Source of the DNA: Teredinibacter franksiae
GTDB lineage: Bacteria; Pseudomonadota; Gammaproteobacteria; Pseudomonadales; Cellvibrionaceae
Length of the DNA stretch: 64,000 bases
Assembly: GCF_014218805.1 (NCBI RefSeq)
Contig: NZ_JACJUV010000004.1
Span: 89,127 to 153,126, forward strand
Direction: 5' to 3'
Shown here: positions 1-6,800 of the stretch, one piece after another
How positions within the stretch are numbered: position 1 is the first letter of the stretch
How the letters are laid out: the number at the start of each line of letters is the position of its first letter
The notes under the pieces: model-generated
What the model was told of the DNA's origin: nothing
Databases searched by the model: none
Seen by the model: only the letters and a program-made list of their open reading frames with translations
Position numbers and translations under genes: made by a program

Positions 1-876
1 CACACAGTAGCAACTTTCTCTGAATTAGGAGCTAAGGGGCTAAGTCTCCTTGGCGCCGGATCTGGAATGGCTAATTTGAGTGCTGACGCCGCAATCAGTG
101 GCGTCGCTACAAACCTAGAGTATTTTGGAGCAGAGTTTAGTGAATACGGTGTAGTAAGTGATTCTAGGCATAACCTGAGCCAAACAAAACAATCGCTAAT
201 CGCAATTGGTCAGGGTATTAAGACCCTGGCGACTTCTCGTGACGCTAGGGCTGAGTTAGGTATTGCAGCTTATGAGGGGGCGGTTAGTACCGCGCAAGGC
301 GTGAGTCGTGGTGATGCAAAAGCGTGGCAAAATTTAAACTCAGCTTGGGGTGGGTCTGGTATTGATGCGCTAGCTGGAGGACCGCTAAAGCCTTTTCTTA
401 GGATGGGGCCAACGGTAGCTGAAGCCGGTAAGACGGGACTAAAGATTGCTAAAGAGGCGTCAGGAGCCGTTGGTACTCAGCTGAAAAAGCTCAAGGAGAA
501 TTTAAACGCGCCTAGTAATCCCATGATTAAGCAAATGGGAGCAGCTGGTGATCTTAATAAGGCTGCTCGGGATAGGGCTGCTGGGGTTACAAAGAGTAGA
601 GGCTATGACCGCCCTGAAGTAGAAACTAAGAGTGGTAAGGCTGTAAAGCAGAAAAACGCAACTGATGAGTGGGATAACTTCTTAGGTGATAAGCAAACAA
701 ATATAGACCCTAGAGATGGGCTTCCAGATCCTGATCGAATTTGGTCGGCAGATGGTAAGAGAAGTATTAGGTTTGGTGAGCATGAAATGAATAGTAAGCC
801 AAATAAACTTCATTACCACCAAGAAACCTGGCACGACGATAAAGTAGAAAATGTATTGCAGAGGATTCCCCAGTGA
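1..876 (+). CDS. Polymorphic toxin, C-terminal part (5' end outside window)
   Basis: The reading frame is open from base 1 and ends at TGA 874-876, so this is the 3' end of a longer gene; the internal ATG at 67 is unlikely to be the true start. The visible part has an Ala/Gly-rich helical region (about residues 1-190 from base 1), then a junction motif RDRAAGV, then a distinct tip with DPRDGLPDPDRIWS and a His-rich stretch FGEHEMNSKPNKLHYHQETW. A variable tip after a shared junction followed by a small overlapping gene is the usual layout of contact-dependent or RHS-type polymorphic toxins. The tip resembles DGxRSIRxGxHEM-type RHS C-termini, which I recall only loosely; its activity is unknown. 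The stop overlaps the next gene's GTG start by 4 bases (GTGA), implying translational coupling. The delivery domain is not visible. Confidence 0.8.
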   Translation, partial: HTVATFSELGAKGLSLLGAGSGMANLSADAAISGVATNLEYFGAEFSEYGVVSDSRHNLSQTKQSLIAIGQGIKTLATSRDARAELGIAAYEGAVSTAQGVSRGDAKAWQNLNSAWGGSGIDALAGGPLKPFLRMGPTVAEAGKTGLKIAKEASGAVGTQLKKLKENLNAPSNPMIKQMGAAGDLNKAARDRAAGVTKSRGYDRPEVETKSGKAVKQKNATDEWDNFLGDKQTNIDPRDGLPDPDRIWSADGKRSIRFGEHEMNSKPNKLHYHQETWHDDKVENVLQRIPQ

Positions 877-1268
877 AGATTAAAATAATCAACTTTGAAA
901 CTATCGATGGTAATGTGGTTGTATATTTCAAATCAAGCATAGGGGATGGTATCGCAATATGGGTTGGCGAAAAGGAACCTATTAAAAACTATGAGTACGA
1001 TGTTGAAATTGACATTGAGAGCTCTATAGACCAGGTGAAAAGTAGAAATAACGCAAACAAAGGGCGATATTCAATATCCATTGAGGGTAACTCTACACTC
1101 ATGAGTGGTGAGGTTGAATCTGTTGAGGAGGATGGCATGGCTTATCTACGTTTATCCCAAGATTGCCTAATAATGATTGAGTCGGGTGATTCGAAAGTTA
1201 AAGGTGGCGATTGGGTTAATCTAAATATAAGGTGTGAAAATATAGAAGTTTCTGCTCAAGGTAACTAA
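873..1268 (+). CDS. Putative immunity protein for the upstream toxin tip
   Basis: This 131-residue acidic soluble protein starts at GTG 873, which overlaps the toxin stop codon. It has no signal peptide or membrane segment and is predicted beta-rich. Its position directly after a toxin tip, the overlap and the small acidic character are typical of cognate immunity proteins. I do not recognise the family. The first inverted-repeat element begins 8 bases after its stop. The function is inferred from context only. Confidence 0.7.
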   Translation: MKIKIINFETIDGNVVVYFKSSIGDGIAIWVGEKEPIKNYEYDVEIDIESSIDQVKSRNNANKGRYSISIEGNSTLMSGEVESVEEDGMAYLRLSQDCLIMIESGDSKVKGGDWVNLNIRCENIEVSAQGN

Positions 1269-1276
1269 AAAGCTAA

Positions 1277-1354
1277 GGGGGTCAGGCCTTACATTTGACA
1301 TTAATAATGGTTTGAAACAAAAGTGCAGGATGTGAAATTTAAGGCCTGACCCCC
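1277..1354. repeat. 78-bp inverted-repeat element, copy A
   Basis: The element is bounded by perfect 14-bp inverted repeats, GGGGGTCAGGCCTT and AAGGCCTGACCCCC. The interior also pairs imperfectly (ACATTT near the left end, AAATTT near the right), so the whole element can fold into a long hairpin. Copies B, C and D have nearly the same sequence. It resembles REP/MITE-type elements, and I recall similar GGGGTCAGG termini near REP-associated tyrosine transposases, but no transposase is present here. Confidence 0.9.
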
Positions 1355-1363
1355 AAACCTTAT

Positions 1364-1573
1364 ATGGAGGAGTTGAGACCTGGGCCAAATAATGTGTCGC
1401 CAGGAATGCGCGATCCTGCTAATACCTATCGTGGTGACTTGATAAATACCAAGGATCCTACAAGTTCAAATATTCATGAGAAAGGTCGTCATGCCAATCA
1501 GCCACACTACAATATTAACCTTAGAGATGCTGATGGAAAACGTCAGACTCCGGCAATCTTCATTGATGAATAA
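1364..1573 (+). CDS. Orphan polymorphic toxin C-terminal tip (copy 1)
   Basis: This 69-codon frame begins a few bases after element A and has a weak translation start, with no clear ribosome binding site before ATG 1364. It looks like a displaced toxin tip rather than an independent gene. Residues include DPANTYRG, HEKGRHANQPHYN and DADGKR; the His/Asn cluster is compatible with a small nuclease or RNase domain, but no family is assigned. It is followed 15 bases later by a small gene in the immunity position. The same frame recurs unchanged at 2732-2941. Confidence 0.6.
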   Translation: MEELRPGPNNVSPGMRDPANTYRGDLINTKDPTSSNIHEKGRHANQPHYNINLRDADGKRQTPAIFIDE

Positions 1574-1588
1574 TAGGTGACATTACAA

Positions 1589-1810
1589 ATGACTTTGGAA
1601 GAAATTGAAAATTATATTGCTCGTGGATCTCGTGGTGCTGTCTGTGTTTTTCGGCAGCCGTTAGAGCAGACTGCGCTACTAATTATGTCCATCTATATAA
1701 CTGGAAAAGTCGGTGCTTATTGTTTTAGTGTTGAATTTGATCCAATTGACGAGGTGGATAACGGTGAAGGTTGGTGTTGGCAATCTGGCAGGATGAGTTT
1801 AAAGAACTAA
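1589..1810 (+). CDS. Putative immunity protein for the orphan tip
   Basis: This 73-residue protein begins at ATG 1589, preceded by AGGTGA about nine bases upstream; a GTG at 1577 in the same frame is less likely. It is a small soluble protein (MTLEEIENYIARGSRG to SGRMSLKN) with no recognised family. Its stop codon directly abuts inverted-repeat element B. The partner role is inferred from order: tip, then immunity. The duplicated locus downstream retains only its first three codons. Confidence 0.55.
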   Translation: MTLEEIENYIARGSRGAVCVFRQPLEQTALLIMSIYITGKVGAYCFSVEFDPIDEVDNGEGWCWQSGRMSLKN

Positions 1811-1888
1811 GGGGGTCAGGCCTTACATTTGACATTAAGGATGGTTTGACACAAAAGTGCAGGATGTGAAATTTAAGGCCTGACCCCC
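1811..1888. repeat. 78-bp inverted-repeat element, copy B
   Basis: It has the same 14-bp terminal inverted repeats as copy A. The interior differs at a few positions (AAGGATGGTTTGACAC where A and C read AATAATGGTTTGAAAC). It lies immediately after the stop codon of the preceding immunity gene and nine bases before the next toxin tip. Confidence 0.9.
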
Positions 1889-1893
1889 AAACC

Positions 1894-2241
1894 TTGCGGG
1901 ATAGGGCTGCTGGGGTTGCAAAGTATGAAGTCGGCGATTCTAATGACTTGCAAAAACGTTCGGCTGTTGGCGATAAACTTGACATACACCATGCGACCCA
2001 AAAACATCCCGCTGGGCAGATCATTGATGGGTATGATCCGAAGACTGGCCCATCAATTGCATTGCCTTCTAGAGAGCATAAACGTATACCTACGATCAAG
2101 GGAACATATAGTGGAAATGCTCGTGACTTGTTGGCTAAGGACATTAAGGATATGAGGCAGCACACGAATGCGCCAAATAGTGCTTTGCAAAATTTGATTC
2201 GACTTAATAAAGAAACCTCACCGGGTGCATTTACTAAATAG
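1894..2241 (+). CDS. Orphan polymorphic toxin tip, HH-type nuclease-like
   Basis: The frame is open from TTG 1894 just after element B; there is no proper start, so it is best read as a displaced tip. It opens with RDRAAGVAK, matching the junction RDRAAGVTK of the main toxin; 21 bases are identical (1897-1917 versus 568-588). The domain has LDIHHATQKHP, GPSIALPSREH and NARDLLAKDIKDMR followed by NAPNSALQNLIRLNKE. This is reminiscent of RHS-associated HNH/EndoVII-fold toxins with paired histidines (family recollection, not tested). Recombination at the junction could put this tip on the main toxin. The next gene is its likely immunity partner. Confidence 0.7.
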   Translation: MRDRAAGVAKYEVGDSNDLQKRSAVGDKLDIHHATQKHPAGQIIDGYDPKTGPSIALPSREHKRIPTIKGTYSGNARDLLAKDIKDMRQHTNAPNSALQNLIRLNKETSPGAFTK

Positions 2242-2250
2242 GCAGGCAAA

Positions 2251-2607
2251 ATGGATAGCGAGAAATTTATAACAATTATTAAGCGGGTCGTACGTGAAAG
2301 TGCAATTGAAGACACGATTGAAAACTTAGAAGATCCTCCAGGCAGGCGCGTGCCAGAAGCAGAGCAAGTTCGATCCGATTGGTTTAACGCTTTGTCGGAT
2401 GACGACCGAAGTAAAGTGGGAAGTATTGTTAAGGATGCTGTTGATGAAGCTATTTTTGGTTTGTTATCCGTAATTGATGGAGCTAGAGCTATTGAGGATG
2501 GAGAGGATAAAGGTAGGTTGGTCTTGACTTATAACGGTGAGAAAGAACAAATACTAAACGATCCTGAGGTAATTGGTCTGCATGATCTATACAATGCCAA
2601 TGATTGA
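2251..2607 (+). CDS. Putative immunity protein for the HH-type tip
   Basis: This 118-residue acidic, helical, soluble protein starts at ATG 2251, nine bases after the preceding tip. Visible patterns are MDSEKFITIIKRVVRESA, DWFNALSDDDR and IFGLLSVIDGARAIED. It has no signal peptide. The tight spacing and acidic character fit an immunity role. I recall short proteins with an IDG-type motif next to RHS tips, but no family can be confirmed here. Confidence 0.65.
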   Translation: MDSEKFITIIKRVVRESAIEDTIENLEDPPGRRVPEAEQVRSDWFNALSDDDRSKVGSIVKDAVDEAIFGLLSVIDGARAIEDGEDKGRLVLTYNGEKEQILNDPEVIGLHDLYNAND

Positions 2608-2644
2608 GTTTTGTTGATGCAGTAATGTTACAAAGAAAAGCTAA

Positions 2645-2722
2645 GGGGGTCAGGCCTTACATTTGACATTAATAATGGTTTGAAACAAAAGTGCAGGATG
2701 TGAAATTTAAGGCCTGACCCCC
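2645..2722. repeat. 78-bp inverted-repeat element, copy C
   Basis: It is identical by eye to copy A and lies inside the second copy of the 330-bp direct repeat. It starts 37 bases after the stop of the preceding immunity gene. Confidence 0.9.
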
Positions 2723-2731
2723 AAACCTTAT

Positions 2732-2941
2732 ATGGAGGAGTTGAGACCTGGGCCAAATAATGTGTCGCCAGGAATGCGCGATCCTGCTAATACCTATCGT
2801 GGTGACTTGATAAATACCAAGGATCCTACAAGTTCAAATATTCATGAGAAAGGTCGTCATGCCAATCAGCCACACTACAATATTAACCTTAGAGATGCTG
2901 ATGGAAAACGTCAGACTCCGGCAATCTTCATTGATGAATAA
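2732..2941 (+). CDS. Orphan polymorphic toxin C-terminal tip (copy 2)
   Basis: It encodes exactly the same 69 residues as 1364-1573. Unlike copy 1, it is not followed by an intact immunity gene. It has no convincing independent start signal and is probably a silent cassette. Identity at the nucleotide level suggests a recent duplication or conversion. Confidence 0.6.
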   Translation: MEELRPGPNNVSPGMRDPANTYRGDLINTKDPTSSNIHEKGRHANQPHYNINLRDADGKRQTPAIFIDE

Positions 2942-2956
2942 TAGGTGACATTACAA

Positions 2957-2971
2957 ATGACTTTGAACTAA
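2957..2971 (+). pseudogene. Remnant of duplicated immunity gene
   Basis: Only ATG ACT TTG AAC TAA remains where the first copy encodes 73 residues. The first nine bases match 1589-1597; then the frame closes. This is direct evidence that the second tip unit lost its immunity gene. Confidence 0.75.
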
Positions 2972-2984
2972 TGGAGGAACTAAT

Positions 2985-3061
2985 GGGGTCAGGCCTTACA
3001 TTTGACATTAAGGATGGTTTGACACAAAAGTGCAGGATGTGAAATCTAAGGCCTGCCCCCC
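2985..3061. repeat. Inverted-repeat element, copy D (slightly diverged)
   Basis: It is a fourth copy with the same interior variant as copy B. The right terminus reads AAGGCCTGCCCCCC instead of AAGGCCTGACCCCC, so pairing is imperfect. It marks the end of the toxin-tip array. Confidence 0.85.
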
Positions 3062-3082
3062 AAACCCTGTTATTGGGTTTGG

Positions 3083-3256
3083 ATGATTGCTTTTTTATCG
3101 CTAGGCTCAACCGTTACGGAGTGTCTAGCGGTTTATCTAACGTATGTGGGTGATAGTGTAAGCGCGCGTGAAAAATACGCTTTTATCGCCAAAGTGGAGC
3201 GGCATACGGGGGTTAGCGTGGAATATCGTGGTCGTGGTCGACCAAAAATGCCGTAA
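3083..3256 (+). CDS. Possible small ORF or gene remnant after the toxin array
   Basis: A 57-codon frame runs from ATG 3083 to TAA 3254-3256. Its C-terminal half (EKYAFIAKVERHTGVSVEYR, then GRGRPKMP) looks protein-like, while the N-terminal part is less convincing. It could be the tail of a gene cut off by the array. No family is recognised and there is no clear ribosome binding site. The overlapping frame 3168-3503 is Cys/Tyr-rich and looks random. Confidence 0.25.
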   Translation: MIAFLSLGSTVTECLAVYLTYVGDSVSAREKYAFIAKVERHTGVSVEYRGRGRPKMP

Positions 3257-3316
3257 ATTACGTTCGAACGCCCAACATGGTTTTGAGCGCTTGATCCAAA
3301 GATTTGAGAGAGATTT

Positions 3317-3757
3317 ATGTCTGTGTGTGTGCGAGAAAAGTTATTGCTGTTGGTATTTATATTCTACCTTGGGCTGGCCTTTAGTCCGCTTGGGTTTGCG
3401 AAAGATAAAGAACAAACTGAAGATTTACTGGCTGACTATAAGTTACTTGCCATATCCGAGAGGGACGAATCGGCCGTTATTAGGAGCGCGAGCGGTGACA
3501 TGATTACGCTTGAAAAAGGTGCGCGGTTTCCTGGTTTTGAGCTTTTCGTAACGCAAATTCAAAACGATAAGGTTGTTGTAAGAGAAACAACAGCACCCGG
3601 TGATGTTTTGGTTATTTACAAGTCGAAGAATGGTGGGCCATCAAGTGTTAAACGGATTCGCCGAGTGGCACCAACGCCAGAACAAACTAAGGGGCATGTG
3701 ACCCAGTTGAAATCGGCTGGTAGTGGCAGTAACGGCAAGAAGACTTTAAACAAGTAA
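3317..3757 (+). CDS. Small exported hypothetical protein
   Basis: This is a 146-residue protein starting at ATG 3317, with GAGAG just upstream. Residues 1-28 form a signal peptide (basic start, then LLLLVFIFYLGLAF, then a likely cleavage near FAKDKE). The mature part has a small beta-rich segment (LLAISERDESAVIRSASGDMITLEKGARFPGF) somewhat like the PilP/GspC periplasmic homology region, then a basic, Gly/Ser-rich tail. The resemblance is weak and function unknown. The stop codon sits in the terminator hairpin at 3740-3765, which separates it from the giant gene. Confidence 0.7.
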   Translation: MSVCVREKLLLLVFIFYLGLAFSPLGFAKDKEQTEDLLADYKLLAISERDESAVIRSASGDMITLEKGARFPGFELFVTQIQNDKVVVRETTAPGDVLVIYKSKNGGPSSVKRIRRVAPTPEQTKGHVTQLKSAGSGSNGKKTLNK

Positions 3758-3765
3758 AGTCTTTT
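3740..3765 (+). terminator. Intrinsic terminator before the giant gene
   Basis: AAGACTTTA pairs with TAAAGTCTT around a six-base loop and is followed by TTTTG. The hairpin overlaps the stop codon of the preceding gene, so the giant gene probably has its own promoter between 3765 and 3835. Confidence 0.7.
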
Positions 3766-3840
3766 GTATAAAAATTTAGTCCATTTAAGTAATAACAAAT
3801 TAGCACGGAAGCTAAGTGGTAAAGAGTGAGAGTTATGGGA

Positions 3841-6800
3841 ATGAAAAAAGTGATTGTTGAGCTGCGCAATAAAAGTAAGTTGTTGGTTAAAGTGTTGGCT
3901 TTTTCGGCAATATATACAGCTAATTGCATGGCGGGCGGAAGTTATCCAACCGATAGCTTTGATATTCCCGAGGGTGCCTACTCGGCTACTTTTGTAGAAG
4001 CCAGAAATCACGTAACGGTCATGTCGTTTTCGGGTAATTTTGATGACACACTTGAAACCGGCGCATTTAACCGCGGTGCGCGTGCAACAGTTGCCAAAGA
4101 ATTTTATAGAACCCATCAAGACAACTACGATTTTATTGTAACGTTTACTTCGTTTGAATATGCAACACCTGAAGCCCGCGCTTTCTATCATGGAGTGAAA
4201 AACGATGTGCAAGGGATTGGCTTACCACTTTTCGATAACTCGGCCGTATACGGTTCTAATGGTAAATTACAGGGTATGATCGATATGGCTGCTCTTTCGC
4301 GAAGCAGCTACAACCCGTTTCAGGCTGATTATGAGTATACACTCTCTACATTGGCGCACGAGGTTTTGCACCGCTGGAGTAGTTTTGTAAATGTGGATAC
4401 AAGTGGCGGGTTAAATGCTGACGTACTGCGAGGGAAAGACGACGCGCACTGGAGCTTTTACCTAGACACAGACGCCTCTGTAGAGTATGGCCACCAATGG
4501 CGAGACAATGGCGACGGAACCTTTACCGCTACTGCCGCTAAGCGCTTCTATTCGCCATTGGATCTGTATTTAATGGGGTTTTACGGCCCGGAAGAAATTG
4601 AAGATTTCTTTGTTATTGAGCCTACCAATAGTGAATACTCTAAAGATAGCTACCCTGTTCAAGGTGCAAAAGTTTCAGGCACCAAACACTTGGTTTCCAT
4701 TAATGATGTTATCGCAGCCGAAGGCGCGCGCATACCCGCCAAAGATCAGGCGCAAAAGGAATTTCGAATTGCTTTTGTTTACCTTATTGGTGAAAGTGAA
4801 ATCGCTGAAAATGCCGATATTGTAAAAATCGATAATTTTCGTCGCGCCTTTATGGATCGCTTTGCCATTCTTACCGGTGGTAGGGCAATAGCGCATGTAT
4901 ACCCACAGGCACTCCCAGAGGTAACAGCTGGCGAGCAGTCCGTTGTTGAAGCGGCTGTAGGCGATACAGTACGCGTAGATTCCGCAGATGTACAAGATGC
5001 GCTCGAATGGCTGAAAACCCAGCAAAATAGCGGGCTTGGTTACTGGGAAGATAAACCCGCAACCCGTTTTCGTGATACAGCCGTTGTGCTTGATGCACTG
5101 CAATCACTGGATGCTTCTTTTACAAATGATTCCAGTGCCTACCAGTGGTTAGAAGACCAGCAGGTTGAAAATACCGACTCCCTCGCTCGAAAAATTCGAT
5201 TAAACCCAACCAATAAAACAGCGCTAGTAGAAGCGTTAGTTGCACGCCAAAATGTAGATGGCGGTTGGGGGCTACTTGCCGGGTTTGAAAGTAACGTTCT
5301 TGATACATCACTTGCAGTGCAGGCCTTAAGTAGTGTTGGTGATATGGCTGCGCTCGCGTTTGCGCAAATGTACTTAATTGCCGAGCAAAATGCAGACTTT
5401 GGTTGGGAAGAGATTGCTGGGGGTAATAGCAACTTAAGAGCAACACTGGCAGCCATTACAGCGCTACAGCACATTGGCGCGTTTCCGACACCTATTACAA
5501 ACGCAGCATCTTGGATTGCTAGCCAGCAAAATATAGATGGTGGTTTTGGTGCGCCGGCCAGTACTGTTAATGAAACAGCCGAAACCCTTGTATCCCTCGT
5601 ACAAAGCCGCCAAGCCGATAAAGTCGATCAAAACGCTGCCTTGGCCTACTTAAACAATTTACAGCGTGAGTCGGGTGCATGGGAGGGAAGCGTTTACACA
5701 ACGGCGCTTGCAGCAAACGCACTGCGTTCTATTACTTTGCAAAACCTCGCTGTAGTAGAGTTTTATGCCGACGCTGCAAGTAAGCGAGACGGTGAACGTG
5801 TGCACTTGACGGTTGCCGTTACCAACAATAGCCCGCTCAATACAGCGTTAGCCACTTTAGCGCTTTTTGATGGTGACCCGAAAAGCGGAGCGAGCCCCAT
5901 TGTCAGTTCAGCGGTAATACCGGTTTTAGCACCGGGAGAAATCCGCTATATCCGTTTTGTATGGGATACCCTCAATAGCGCGGGTAGTAAAACGCTCTAT
6001 GCTGTTGTAGACCCCGAAGCGGCTTTAGTGGAGCGTTCGCTGCTCGATAATGTGGCTACTTTAGCTTATGAAGTAGCAGAAGCACCTGAAAACGTCGATT
6101 TAGAAGTAACCGAGAGTGAATTTGTTCTTTTCCCCGCTGCGCCTTCACTTTTGCCCGCGTCGTTATCGGCATCTGTTGTGGTGCGCAATCTTGGGTTGGC
6201 AGATGCGACTGATGTGGGTATTCAGTTGTGGCAAGGCGAAGCACAGAGCGGTATTTTATTAGAAGAACAGCCAATATCGGTTACCAGTCGTTTGTCCACT
6301 GTCGCTAATTTTGTGTTCGATTTAACCGAAGCCGGTACAACCCACTATACGGTGGTGGTAAACCCCACCGAATTGCCAATAGAAGACAACTTTTCGAATA
6401 ACACGAGCACACAGGCAGTAACGACTTCAAGCAGTATTGATTTGGCCGTTACGCAAGGGGATTTTGCGATTAGCTCTTTGCCTGTGTATTTGTATCAAGA
6501 TGCGACATTTACGATTAATTTGCGTAATCAGGGAACCCTGGCGTCACCCAATGTTGGCGTAAAATTGTTTATCCTCGGCGATAACGGCTATGAGCTGCTA
6601 GAAGATACCCAGCTAACATTTGCCGCAGGTGAAACTAAGCCTGTTAAGTTTACATGGCAGGCCAATAGGTTAGGCGATACAGCACTACGCGTACTTATCG
6701 ATGAAGAAAACCTTATTGCAGAGGCTGACGAAACCAATAATGTGCAGGAGTTCAATTTCTCCGTTGTACAGCTGGAAGGCATTAACGTAACGCTCAAGGC

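Larger units (their letters stand above)
1268..1597 (+). repeat. 330-bp direct repeat, first copy
   Basis: This segment is identical by eye to 2636-2965, at an offset of 1,368 bases. It contains inverted-repeat element A, an orphan toxin tip and the first nine bases of the following immunity gene. Identity stops abruptly at 1597/2965, inside the immunity gene. Confidence 0.92.
2636..2965 (+). repeat. 330-bp direct repeat, second copy
   Basis: This is the second copy of 1268-1597. The right edge falls after ATGACTTTG of the immunity gene. Beyond it are an in-frame AACTAA and a short tandem (GAACTAATGG occurs twice, 2965-2974 and 2977-2986) leading into element D. The immunity gene was therefore lost by deletion in this copy. 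Confidence 0.92.

Noticed and set aside
1725..2315. 196-codon minus-strand frame across the toxin-tip array
   Set aside because: It lies antisense to tip and immunity genes, crosses an inverted-repeat element, and has unnatural composition.
3168..3503. 111-codon plus-strand frame upstream of the small exported protein
   Set aside because: It is Cys/Tyr/Lys-rich, has no ribosome binding site and overlaps the signal-peptide gene in another frame.
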